A program made the position numbers and the translations under genes. 64,000 bases of DNA, from the NCBI RefSeq assembly GCF_901933205.1, contig NC_044584.1:12937001-13001000 (forward strand), read 5' to 3'. Below the pieces are notes generated by a model that was not told the origin of the DNA, ran no database searches, and saw only the letters and a program-made list of their open reading frames with translations. Position 1 is the stretch's first letter. Every line of letters begins with the position of its first letter. This document shows, in pieces, positions 13,183-26,440 of this stretch. Origin of the DNA: Camarhynchus parvulus. Taxonomy: Eukaryota; Chordata; Aves; Passeriformes; Thraupidae.

Positions 13183-16100
13183 GCCTACATACGCATTGTG
13201 ATGTGTATTTCTCACAGCTTTCTACACAAATGAGAGAGAAAAACTTAGACACCTGCCCAAAAAGAGAAGGAACTCACACAGTTCTGAAGCAAGATTTTCC
13301 ACATTCCCTGCAAGATGTACATTAGTAGATCACTAGAGGAATGTTCTGAGATCTTGTAATTTCAAACAATTAGTGCATGATAAAACTCCTAATAAGGATC
13401 CCAGTGGTGGCTTATTTCTGTGCCTGATACATATTATTTTAAATAAATGAGAGAACAAAGAAACAGTTGTGGGGAGGGAAAAAAGACCATAATGAGTAAA
13501 AAATTCAAAATAATTTCATCTTGAATGTATAAGTTTATAATAGTTTCCAGGGCCTGTAAATACTTTCTGCACACCCTGTAATGACAGAAACACCCTTCTA
13601 GACAATAATACATTAGGAACTGGGGTGTCTTTTCCCACTAACCCTTACTTAGCTTTCACATATAGATGTTAACATCATTTCCCCATAAATTCAGAGCAAT
13701 GCTACTCTCCCTATTTCCTGACAGAGATACATATCTAGAAAAAGAGCAGAACTGCTCAGAGCTTTCTGATCTAAGAAACAAGTCTTCACCATGCCAGAAA
13801 ATATTTTCATCACAAACTTACAATCCTTTATCTGCACTTCAGGATACCAGACCTCTAACAAAATGTACATCAAAATCCCATCTCAAATAGCTCAGTTTTA
13901 CTTTAGCTTGTTGGTTTTATATCTTACAAGTGGTGTTTTAAATCTGTTTATAAAAACAAGGGTTAATAGCTTTCTGCTAGGTTTTGAATACCAAGCAGCT
14001 TCACAATTCCTTCTTCAAAAGGTGCTACTGTGTAATGATGTGGTGATTATCACAGATTTATGCACTGATATTGAGCTTCTTTTTCAGATGTCAATTTAGG
14101 TCAAGCCAGTCATCAAAGCTGAAAGGTATTTAAGCATAACAAAATGAGAGATGAAACACTCTAAGAAACTTCTCTCATCTGCCCAAGAGCCACTGAATGT
14201 ACCTTTTAAAAAATTATGAAATCAGAACTTATATATTTCTTGTGTGTCTGAGTACAAGTTTTTAAAGCAGCTAGATTATAACCATACAGTTAAATCAACC
14301 TTGAAAGATTGTGCACTTCAGCTCCAGAAGTTGTATAATGCCTCTTAGAATCTTAAACTAAATTAAACATAATTTCAGGGACATTTTCTTCCAGGGGGAT
14401 TGCACCATCTTTCCATGCTTCTCCCATATTCTTCCCCTCCCTTCTATCTTTTTTGCCAAGTTTTAGATGCAGGTGAATTTTCACAAGTACAAAAGTGCTG
14501 CATTGTGATCCAAACTTCTCAGCAGAAAACAAGAAAGGTTTTGAAACTGTTACACTTTCACACCTTCTGTCTGGACTTATGGAACAAGAACTAAATATGG
14601 TTTTCAACCATTTTCAGACTCTCAAGGCCCTGATTCCACCCAAGAGTACCTCCTGAGTACATCTCAAGGTCACACAGAGGTTTTTCCCTGACGCCAGCCA
14701 GGCCTAGGTCTGTGCCCACGCTGACATCCAGCTCTCCAGACTGCAGGGTTCGTGTTGGCTTTCAGAGAGCTCTGACAGGAAAAAGGAGCTGGCCAACATC
14801 AAGCCCACCAGTGCAAATCTAACCTGACAACATCTTTTGAGCAACCAGACATAGACTGAGTTCACTCTGACCTCAAGTCACAGGGCAAGGCATTTTTTGC
14901 CTGCCAACATTCAGACCTGTATTTATGGATCCCCAGAGCAGGTTAATGAGTGTGTGTAATCCATTCCCTTTTGCATTCATTGATAGTGGCTTGAGGGTGC
15001 ATTCATTTGCCTCAAGAGAAACTTAATAAGGGATATGTTCTATATTTCTCCATGCATTTGAGGCCAACCACATTTATTTAAGTGCCCCTTACTCTGCATG
15101 ATCCCATTGTTTGGGTGTAGTCCACTATGCTTAACCCTTTTCTTTAATATGGGATTGGAGGAGGACGCATTTCTAATGTTTTGTAGCAACTGTAGCTATA
15201 GCACATTAATATCCCTCATCAGAATGTGGCCATAAGTGGGAAGAAGTTTAGATAACTGAAAAAGTGAAGCTTTACCAGAGGCAGTATTAAATTAATTTCT
15301 ACACAGCTGCTTTCTTCTGAACTACAGATGTCCTAAAAATTTGGCTTATTTTAGAATTGAGCTACTCATTCCTCAGTGATTGTCTGCTGTGAAAATTCAG
15401 TTTATGGAAAAGTAACAAGTCACATTAATCTCTATTTTGATCATGTTCAGGTTCTCCATTAACTTCAGTAAAGATCCAAGTGTTTGTGAAAACAAGAGAC
15501 AAGAGACCCCTTGCTATCAATTTGCATTGTGCTACTGAGTAAGAATGACCCATACCTTGGTAGTGAGAACAAGCTGATCCCCAGGAACAATTTTAAAGCT
15601 ACACCTCAAATTCCAGGTGACAGAGCTTAGCAGAGTGTGGCTGGACATTGGACTGCTTATGCAATGTGTGCATTGCAGTGTCTGATTCAGCACCACAGGG
15701 GAGGAGAGAGTTGATAAGGCTGCTGTGGATGCCTTTAGCTTAAAAAAACTAAATATTTTTACTTGAATAAGCTCAAAGTGCACAACCAAACACTTTTACA
15801 CTCACTGGAAGAGGATGTCTTCCTCATTTCTTGTTAGGAATTCCTTTATTTGCTGCAGTCTCCAGAATTCCTTAAGTACTGACCGTGGTTGTTGACCAAA
15901 TTCACCTTTCCCCTTACTGCCTGCTGGCATTTACATATCTGAATGATGTGAGGACATCCTGTGCCTATTTTGTATTCTCAGATGAGTGCCTGGAGTACAG
16001 TAATGTACTGCTGAGTTGAGATGTGCTTACTGTTTTCCTCACTGCACTAGAATTTTATTTTCCTTCTACCCTGGCACACACAGCACCAGGGAATAACCAG

Positions 16101-18280
16101 CAGAGGCAGAGGACCACTTGGAAATGAGACAGAGAACACCCATTTCCTGAACAAATAGATAAGAATTTTACCTCCTAGCATCTCTAGCCTACCTGGCTGA
16201 CTGCTCTGACTTACTGTTAGGTGCACTCTCTTCATCTATTACCTTTCCATTTTCAAGCCACAGAATCTCTTTCAGCAGTGCCAAATATTTCCCACCTCAG
16301 AATGTGAGAGACTGTCTGAGGGAATAGGGTTAACAAGTTCCAAGACCCAGCAAAAGTGGTCATTGAATTTTTTTGTGGCCATAAACACCCAACGTTTAGA
16401 AATTTCAATTTTTTGGTCACCTGAGAAAACATGATCCTTGTTTTCTTCAGTGCTTTTGCAGTATTTGATTATTTATGTGAAAAGTGCAGAAAGAGGTTTT
16501 TCTGCATAAATTATTCTTATTTCTGGTTCATCAACCATGTTTTTACTCCATGCTTAAATGGTTATTGCTCACTTAAGCAATACTGACATGCCTGAAGCTA
16601 CAAGTGGATGGAGATCTTGTAGCTGAACACCTTCATGAAATTCAAGTCCCAGGACATACAAAGGTAGCTCATCACAAATTTTTATGCACATCATTTGGAC
16701 ATTCATTTGGAAAGCATGAACAATCCAACTTCAAAATGCACTCAGCTAAGCTGCAAGAGTTGTAAGTCCATCCTGCTGCATAAGAGTTTCCTAGAGCTCA
16801 AATAAGCCTCCTTATCCTGAGTTATTAGTTATTTATCCAGTCACACTGTTCTGCAAGTCTAGCTCAGTAACAGTTAATTTTCTTTCCTGAATTTCAGGGA
16901 GTGCAAAGTTATTAAATATCTTTAGACCTTCTTGCAGAAAGGAAAAAATACTCCAAACCCAACTTCTAAACCACCAGAGGACTGGGAAAATGATCATTCA
17001 GCTGCTAGAGAGGTGCACAAACATGCAAGCAAAAATTGAGAATACCAATGTTTCTGTATTTGATTTTCTATTTCTTTCATGAATTTTCTTCTTCCCTTCA
17101 CTCTCACACACACAAACATTTGAGGAACCGATTGGACATTGTCAAAAAAAAAATACAGTGAACAAAATTCCTTCCCAAAACACAGACTGAGAAAGCCTTC
17201 CCTGATGCTGGGAGTTGTTAGTCTCCTGTGGGATTAAATCAGATCTAATTGATTTGATATAGTGAAGCTAGGAGGATATAATTGGCAGCAGACCCACCAT
17301 CACATCTCTGAGTCTACAGCTCCCAGCATTTCTTGAAGCTGCACAGTTCTTTGATCCCAGAGGAAACATTAGACTGTGATCCAGCTCTGCTTGCAGTTGC
17401 AAAACTGCAAAGTGAGACTCTGCAAATATGATGCTCAAATAAATATCTCCTGGTTAGATCCCTGCAGAACAAGTGTGGCCACAAGTGTGCCAAGGCACCA
17501 GGCAACAACTCCCCAGAAAAGTGAAGCATAAGAACAAACTGACCTGGTCCTGTGTCCTCTGCACACAAAGAGGGATCCAAAGGGAAGATCACCTGGAGGT
17601 TTCCTCTGGGCTGTAATCTTTGAGCCATCTTCTTGTCTGATGGGAATATGGTTGCTGCTTTCTCCCAAGCTTCAAATCTTCAATTTCCATAGAAATGGCT
17701 GCAACTCTGTGCTGGTGCAAGATCTGTTTCTCACCGTGAGACCCTCCCTGTAGTTCATTGTGCTCTGACCTGGAAAGAAACATTGCAATTGGAAAAATGG
17801 AAACACACAACATGCCTGCCCATGCATTCACAGGTTTGATACAGTCCACTTTTAGAAAAAGCAGAACTAAAATTTTATTGGACTCAATATGTTTGTATTA
17901 ATTTACTTTCCTATACCAACCGCACTGTTACACTGAGAGGCAAATATTCATGTTTCTTTGGAAGGTTGAAAAAGGAATTGTGCTTTCTCTTCAAAGACAA
18001 AAATAATTTTCAGTTACCACTTCCATAGACAGTTACACAAAGATGGATCAAAAAACATCTGGGGCACAGGAGTATCTCAGTGGATTTAACACTATGAAAA
18101 ACAGGGAAGCAGAGATTAAAGCATCACTTGTAATATCCAGAGGGTGATTCAGATAATGATTTCATATATCCAGAGGTATGTGCTGTGTCATAAATAATGC
18201 TCGACTAGATCTGCCCGACTCAGCACTGGAACTACAGATCTGGCTCAAGAAAGTGTGACAAAAAGCTGCATATCTTTTCA

Positions 18281-18302
18281 TTATTATTATTATTATTATT
18301 TA
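18281..18302. repeat. TTA trinucleotide microsatellite (about 7 units)
   Basis: An uninterrupted run of TTA units lies in the intron. It is a short perfect microsatellite, likely polymorphic in length. Confidence 0.95.
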
Positions 18303-21300
18303 CTCAGCCCAGTGTGGCTGGAGATTTTGAAGCTTTTGAGGGTTCATTTGTTAGGGAAGTCTTTCATATTTTAATCCTCACTTCTACTTCAGGCACAAGA
18401 GAAAAGCCAGGCAGCAGTCAGGAGCAAGCCTTGCTTTCCCAACCCCCTGGCAGCACCTTCCCTCAGCCTCCCCAGTCCCCAGCCAGAGGAAGTGGAGCAT
18501 CACTTCTTTCACTCACATCTTCTGATGAAACCCAGCAAATTCCACAGCCTGCCCAGTGCATGCAGATGAAATTACAAGACCTTTTCTTGCTTCCACTAAA
18601 TAATTTAATTATTTTATCTGTTATTTACCCAGTTGGCTTTGATACCCACAGGCACACTGTCATAGGTAAATACAAAAGGCTTGGAGAGTCTTGATCAAAA
18701 TATTTTCCTGTTTTATCATCCAGAACACTCATTTTTTCTTCCAGTGAAGTACTCATATTTTAATTATAAATGTGGCGTTTGTGCAGAGCCTCAGTATCTC
18801 GAGCTAAATCATCTGCTTTGCTGACATTCTTTTTTGGCTTTTTAAAAAACAACATTTTACTGTAAAATCCACAGGAGGATATTCTTTCTGAGGATGGGGA
18901 ATTGTGCTCTAAGCAATCAGGCTTCCAAGCAGCCATTGCCCATTTCATCCTTTAGCAAACAGATTTGTGAATTTTGGGGATTCATTGGTTTTGGCAGAAG
19001 CGACATCATGGCAGGTGGAAGGAAACTGCAAATGGTCCTCCTTTAACAGGAAGCAGTTTTAGCGCCAAAGGAGGATTCTCTTAGACACTGCCATCTATGT
19101 TGGCTCCTTTCTCAGACTTTAGCAACACAATGAACTTGGGAAAGAAAGGAAATCTGACCTTGAGGTGAATTCAGTTTAGGTTTAAACTTCAAACTTTTAG
19201 TCCTGTGTGTTGGACTCACATCTACTGAATTTGGTTTTCTGAACTTGGTCCACTCCCTGGTTATGTAATGGCTGAAGAATATTCATAAGAATTTATTAAA
19301 TCTTAACTTCTTTTTCATGCCAAAAGAGAAAATTTAAATCTGTGCATCCTAATTCTTGTTCTTGATGTTGATATTCTTTGCACCTATGCTCCTTACCACA
19401 GAGAAACAGCCTCTTTTTTTGTTGTTATCAGCACACTAAAATAGTGAAAAGTAAATCTTCCCCAATTACTCATAGAAGTTCAACTTATAAACACCACTCC
19501 ACATTCCATCAGTTATGCACCATAGAGAACTCACACCCTTTCACTGAAAATTAGGTTGGCTCTCTGGAAACAAATTTATTTTAAAAATCCTTATTATGTG
19601 ATAATGAATCAAAATTAAACAAAAATCTCATTTTTATGGGACATAACAGAGAAATCTAAAATAAGAGTACCAGAAACCCAGCCAACTGCTAGAGAATGGG
19701 GGGTTTGCTGTCTTTTGCTTTTCTTTTGGCCTTGAAGGTAGAGCCTTCAGAGGAAATGAGCTTACAGTAACGACGTTTATTTCCATCCATTGAGATCAGT
19801 GGCAAACTCAGGAAGAAAAGAAGTAAATCTAAATCAAACATGGGTTATTCCAACCTATTTCTATGAAATGCTGATGAATTTTGCATGAATTTGTTTTACA
19901 CATTAAGTGATGGAAAGACATGAGCAAAATTTTATGCTCAGGCAATAAAAGTAAGCCAATAAAAACAAGGCTCAGCTCATGTGATGACAAAGCCTAACAA
20001 TGCTGAGCATTTTCACTTGCAGCCCTTCCTAAACATCTCTCTCTGTAACTGTTTTATTTTGCAATATAAACATACTTTTCATCCCACAATGCAATTTTTG
20101 TCATCAATTATTTAAGCATAGAGATTGATCCTAAAGATATAAAAACAACTGTGAATACCTGCAGATAAACAGCAACACTGTGGGATCCCAACTCAAATCT
20201 AGATTGCATCTGAAGTGTGGCTTTTAACAGGTCCCACCATGGAGCCTACACATTGCACTACTTGCTTTTAACATACTCCACTCATTTTTCCCTCTGGACT
20301 ATTAGCTTTGTAGATAATGTATGGCAATATTTTTGCAGGACGAGTTTCATACCTGTGTTCAATGCGTGATATCATGTTTTAAGACTTTTCAGCTTTGTAC
20401 ATGGGTATATGTACAAATGTGCAATGTTCTTCAGGATTATCCATGAACACAAAAGATAGTAAGACAACTGATAGGAATGAATCCCTTATTAACAGTATCA
20501 TATAAATAGCAGCAATTATCTGTCTGCTGTTTTGGTTCTGCAAAGGGGGCTCTAAAGACAGTAAATGTGTTTTTAAGAAATTGCACACATAAAAGTCACA
20601 GAGACCATTGCTTTATTCCTACACATTCACACTATAATAACAAAGAGCTTGAGGCATGGAGGGAGGAAGAGTAGTAACATGATGATTTGCAATGCACAGT
20701 TAATTTCTGCAAAAGTCGTTCTCTAACAGCTTATTTGAAGAAGAATAAGGGGAAAAGAGAAGCTGAAAAAGAAATCTGATATGTAGTAGTTATGATACTA
20801 GAGCATTAAAAAAATCACCACAAAGATACCATTTGTTTCCATTCTAAGGAGAAGATGAAGCACAACAGGTAGTTTTTGCAGTGGGAAGGTTTGCAAAGCT
20901 TTCCAGGCTATGGAAGGTGCTGCTGTGGAGAGCAGCCAGGGCCCTGCCACAAGGGAGGAGGCAGAGCTGCAGCTCAGCACTGCTGCTGCTCATTTTGCCC
21001 AGCAATTGATATGATTGCAGTTCCTGGGGAAAAGGGGAGAGAGGAGCTGTGTGCTCCTCTGTGGCTGCAATCTGGTGTGTCACTATTAACTATTCATGGC
21101 AGGGAGCTGCATTCCCAGTTTGTCCTGGGCTGGCTGTCAGTCACTGATGCTGCTGCCTTATGTGAGGGCTCTGCCTTGGACTTGGCCCAAGCTGCAGGAA
21201 AACCTGAAGAAACTAATTTTCTTCTGACAGGGCAAGTTTGGGAACATGAGTTCCTTTCAGTTTGACACATATCTCTGGTTTGGAAACCTCTGGCAACCAT

Positions 21301-23224
21301 GCTCAAGAGTTTAATGATACAAATGCCACAGAGTCTAAGAAGAGGGAGACAGGAAAAGAAGAAAGGAAGAATAATCCAGAACTCAATATGCATAAGTACA
21401 GCTATGAAATTACTTCATTCCTTTTTTTTTTTCTCATGAAAAAGGAGTAGAAAAAGATAACTTTCTAATAGAAACAACTTAGGCTACTTATGCCAGAACT
21501 ATTTTGGAAAAAAAAATCAACTTCAATACAGAAAAATTATTAAAAATCCTTTTAAATTAAAGCAGTTAAGAAAAAGATAAAATAAAAATAAATTAGGCAA
21601 AAAATAGCTATTACGTCACTTGGACTGATTTTCTTTTTCATTTAACCAGTACAATTCAAAAAGCCTCTAGGCCTTTCTTCATGTTGAGAAATAATAGTGT
21701 AAATCTAGTATGATGGCAGTTGAAAGGCATAAAAATGCAAGTGTATTTCAGCACTAAAACCACATCTCAATTACATGTTCAGACTGCGAATTGGGTTCTC
21801 TGTGCTCTCCTGCAGCTTCCTATGCCATCACATCTGGTATTTGCAGCTCATCTGTGGCTGATTCAGACATATGTCTAAGAGTTATAAGCAGCAGTATACG
21901 AAAAGAAACAAAAATATCAATCAAAAGTATTAAAATTGAAAACAAAACTGAGCACACAGAAGAATGCCAACAGCGACGTGTGAAAAGAAAATTCAATTAT
22001 GTTCATGCTAAGAGCAGTTGTTACAAATAAATGTGGTCAAGAATAGCAGAGCTTTTTCAGTCAACGTTAGAGAAGGTAAATTGACACCTGAAGGAAAATC
22101 AAGCAGGCATTTTTGGACGCTAAACCCTCTGCAGAACAAGGTGAACTGTGTTCTGCCGTGTCCCCTCTGTGCGCAGCCCCCCAGGAGCAGGGGGAGCCCT
22201 GGGCAGGCTCTGGGAGCCCTGGGGCAGGGCAGGGCTTGGGGTGCCCAGCACTGCTCACTGCTCCTGCAAATGCCCTTGCCATCCTCAGACAAGTGGAAGG
22301 TCCTCACCAACCAAAAAGGTTACAAACAATTTTGTGTTATTGTTGATGTATGGAAGCGTTGCAAAACTTCTGACACAATCAGATTTATCCTGAGAAGCAT
22401 TAAAAACCACCCAGTGAAAAAGCAAGCAAGATTACCGGAGGAAGAAGTGGAAGAAGCCTTTTAAGCAAATCTCCTAAGTGTTAACCTCTTTGGCTTTGGA
22501 CAGCATTTTTAGAAAGCAAGCCAAACCCTCCTTCCCTGAATCAGTTTATGCTGCAGTCATGCTTTATTCAGAAGTTAAGCATGACAGCATGACTCCTTAG
22601 ATAGTTTCTATTTCAAAAGGCAAGTTTTCATACCATATATAAGGTTTCCAGTAAAAAACCTGATAAATATGTTTAAATGAGATAAAATGAAATAAATATT
22701 TCACAGTAGAACTTTTCATATTTATTTGCCATTGTAGAAGCCATGAAAGCCACAAGCTTAGAGGACTTTAGGAAAAAAAAATGAAAAAACAGATTTACAG
22801 TTACAGGAATGCCACTGGCTGCATTTTCAAAGAAAAGTCAGAGATTTTAATACATAATTCTCTTAGACTTCTTTTACAATTTCATCCCTTTGATCAAGAA
22901 TAGAATTGGTGCTCTTACTTCCTCTAAAATTTGCCATTCATTGTACAATACTGAACCAGCAGTTTAGCATGTTGGTACTTGAATTTAAAATGTTAAATCA
23001 CTTGAGGATACAACCAAGCAGCGTGATCTTTGTCTATCTGCATGCAACAGATTTCATGTTTGCTAAAAACATTTACAATTCTAATGTTATTCTAACATGA
23101 ATCAGCCACCATTTGTTTCCAGGTTAACAGAGCCTATATCCTGATTAGTCAGGAAAAGTCTTGTTTTTCTTCTGCTGGTTAGATTTGAGTATCTGCATGC
23201 CAGTGGTCCCTAGGTTAGGCAGAA

Positions 23225-23237
23225 TGTGTGTGTGTGT
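23225..23237. repeat. Short TG dinucleotide run
   Basis: About six TG units lie in the intron. No other feature is associated with it. Confidence 0.8.
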
Positions 23238-26200
23238 CTGGAGTATTTTGATCAAAACCAAATCACAATATCACTGCAGCACTTCACAAAATTGAATCAT
23301 AAATATTGCAATTTAATACTATGCAAATCAATGCAGGCAAGTATACAAAGCCCAGCTGGAAAATCTGTTTTACATGTCCAAGGAGAAACCTGCCTAAACT
23401 CACACAGTAAATAAACATTTGGAAAAAGAGAAAGAAAAAACCAGACTTTGCAGTGCTGTGCTTTTTGGCACGTTGTCAGAAGAGGGGCACTCTGCTCCCA
23501 GCCATGTGGCTACTCTTGTGTTCCAGAGAATGGCAGCCCTGCTCCTGGTGAAGCACACATCCTGCCTGATGCCTGAGGAGTCCATCAAAATCTGTCTCAC
23601 TGATCCCAGCCAGGCAGCAGACTTTGCTGTGGGGGTTAAAGAGCATTGCTGAGACTGGAGGCTTCGCTTACCCAGTCTAATTACATTCCTGTCCTAAACT
23701 ATTCCTAATGTGTCTCAAAACCTAGAAATATTCTGGCCTCCTCAGCCTTTCATAAACTGTCATAAAAAATAATCAAAAGAAGAGAAGAAATGTTTGGGCC
23801 TACATATTTATCTTTTTTTCATGTCTGATATCTTGAAATAATGTTATTTCACTGGGAAAACAAAATGTAGTCTTGTGTCTGGAGGTGGACAAGCTCTTTT
23901 CAAACAATGTCTGAGAAGAAAAGGTTGATATGGTTTTTCTTTTCGTGCTTGGTCTCTCTCCAGATCACTGTAAGAAATCAGTAAATAGATGAAGTGGTAA
24001 AGGGGGCCAGGAGAGGAATAACACTGAGCCACAAAAAGTAGGTTCTACAAAACTATGTGGGGTTCTATGCATTATGCGTTTTTCTTTACATCTGTCAGTA
24101 CTAGGAAATAAAAACCATGGGAAAGAATCCAAAGATATAAAATAGTCTTCATTTTCAGAATGTCTTGAATAAAGGCAAAATGGAATTAGAAGAAAACCAA
24201 ATATTTAGGACAGAAATCAATGCAGGCCACAGGCTGAATTCTGAGCTTTTGAAATTCAATACAAGAATGAGGAGGGCTGCAAAAATGATTTTCAATGGCA
24301 TTTTTCCATTCCTGAAATTTAGTATGGTTTAAAATTGCCCCAACTTGTATAGAGCCACGCCAGTGCCTGAGATGAGAACAGTGACCAGCCATGAGATAAC
24401 CACACTCTCTCCTCTCGGCCACAGACAGATCTCTCACACCATCCTGCCCATTCCCCGTTCTACCTACAGAATCCTGTCTAGCTGAAATTTGCCCATGCAC
24501 TCTGTTTTCCAATCCACTTCATATCATGCAGAGCAAATACTTCTATGGTCCATGATAGTTGGTGAGCCCCTTAATTCAAAACACAGGTCATTAGTTGTTT
24601 TACTGCATGGAATACATTTTTTCTGTGAATTTATTGGCTCCAATTCATACCTAGGGGCAGCTAATACAACCTCTGTCTGTGTGAATTTTTCCCCCTCACC
24701 CAAGAATAAACTTGTGCTAATGTACAAATGATACTTCTTTGATTTTCAGATGAAATCCTGCAAGAACTCTGACACAGAGCTGGTTTATGTCCTGGAAGCC
24801 TTTGAACATATTGTCTTAGATGCTAGCTTGGAAAGGCAAATGAATAAGCAATCACACACTCAGAGCGGATCAACAGCACCACCAGAGGCAGCAGCCCAGT
24901 ATTTCCCTGGGCAAAATTCTCATGCTGTCTCTGAGTCAGGATTCATTACCCTTCTGTCTTTCCTTGAGTTTTCACTTTCATTACTGAGAGAAAGAGAAGT
25001 TTCCCACAGCTTCAGGTAATGACACCACGGTCTCAGCAAACCCATGGCTGTGGAAGCAAAGCCTTGTTACAAACTGCTGTACATAACATAGGGATAGCAT
25101 CACAGGCCTCCCACAAACAGGCACTGACTTCATTTCAGCTGTAATGTGGTGTGTCAGTGTAGCAATTCCATTGCTGTCCTGTCCTCAGCACTTTCCACTG
25201 CCTTGCTTTCTTCATCTCTAGCCCTTCATTTGAAATAGAGTCTTTTTGGCTAGAATAAAGCTCTGCATTTCACAAACTAGTTCTTAAAATATGTTCAGAT
25301 AACAAACAATTCTGCAAACATCTAGTGAGGAACAGTGCCCGTACATAATTTGATATATTTGACTGTGACTGTAAGCTCACACAGAAGTTTTGATTTGGGG
25401 TTTTGATTTTGTTTTTTTTAGCATCTTTAGAGATTTCATAAGGGCTCACTCCTTTGTGGATTCCCTTCTCTCACTTCAGAGGCTTCTTCCCACTCCTAGG
25501 TGCCTATTTTCACAAAAACTGTAGGACAGCATTGTCTTTCAGGATTCTGCCTTCTCCCACAGCTGTAAGTGGTGTGAGTATTCAGAGCCATGTTATGGAC
25601 CCACAGAGATAAGAGCGTTGTCAGTAAGGAAAAGAGTTAAACCCCTGTGTAACATTTTACAAGAAAAAGAAAGCATTCACAATGATAAGGCATGGCCACA
25701 TGACTCCATGCCACAAGTGCTTACACAGTGATGTTGATGACTACTTAAGCTGGGGAACAGAACATTACACAGTTTCAGGGCCACCTCTCAAATACAGCTT
25801 ATATTCAAATAAGCTCACTGAGAAATTCTGTCCCTTTGGCAGCCACGAGGATTTTTGCCACTGATATTCAAGAAAACACATTTTCATCCATGGTATTTGC
25901 GTGGTTAGAGACTCACTGGTTTCCATGCTTTTGTTACATAACTGTGGATTATGAAGAAAGATGTGCAACTTCCATGTCATGGCAGGCTCACACTTAAGGC
26001 CGGAAAAAAATTCATATTTCAACATTTTTTTCCAGATGAACAGTAAAACAGTAACTACATGGGTGCAGTACCCTAAAGAAGTAAAAGCCTTACAGAAATA
26101 TTGAAACTGAGAACATTTTTATAATTAGCTACCAAGAAGAAGGAACACAATAACAATCAGAATTAAAGCCCTTCTATTATTATTTTGCCATGTTGCAATT

Positions 26201-26270
26201 ATAATTTTTTACTCCTTTTTCCTTTTTAAATCATATTTTTACCAATCAAGATACAGAAGCAATGGAAAAG

Positions 26271-26440
26271 GCACTTCTATAGCACCTTTCATCCAAAATC
26301 TCCGAATACTCTACAAATAGCAATTCAACTTCCTAACACAAGTTCCTCCTCCAATGTGCTAACAGCTCATTTTACAGCAGGTGAAACCGAGGCAGAGGGA
26401 AGTTGAGTCATGTACCTAAGGTCACATAACAAATCCATCC
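26271..26440 (-). mobile_element. Ancient MIR-like SINE remnant
   Basis: On the plus strand the segment contains CTCATTTTACAGCAGGTGAA, then CCGAGGCAGAGGGAAGTTGA, then CCTAAGGTCACATAACAAAT. This closely follows the reverse complement of the MIR family (CATTTTACAGATGAGGAAAC, then TGAGGCACAGAGAGGTTAAG, then CCCAAGGTCACACAGC). Upstream, TATAGCACCTTTCATCCAAA and ACTCTACAAATAG resemble a motif I associate with MIR- and L2-type elements of amniotes. The strand is given as minus because the MIR consensus reads on that strand. Divergence is high, as expected for an element active early in amniote history. Boundaries and exact subfamily are uncertain. Confidence 0.6.

Noticed and set aside
22018..22464. 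148-codon plus-strand open frame in the intron
   Set aside because: Its middle is low-complexity Gly/Pro/Ser/Gln sequence from a GC-rich patch that is open in several frames at once. It has no recognisable domain and no splice context.
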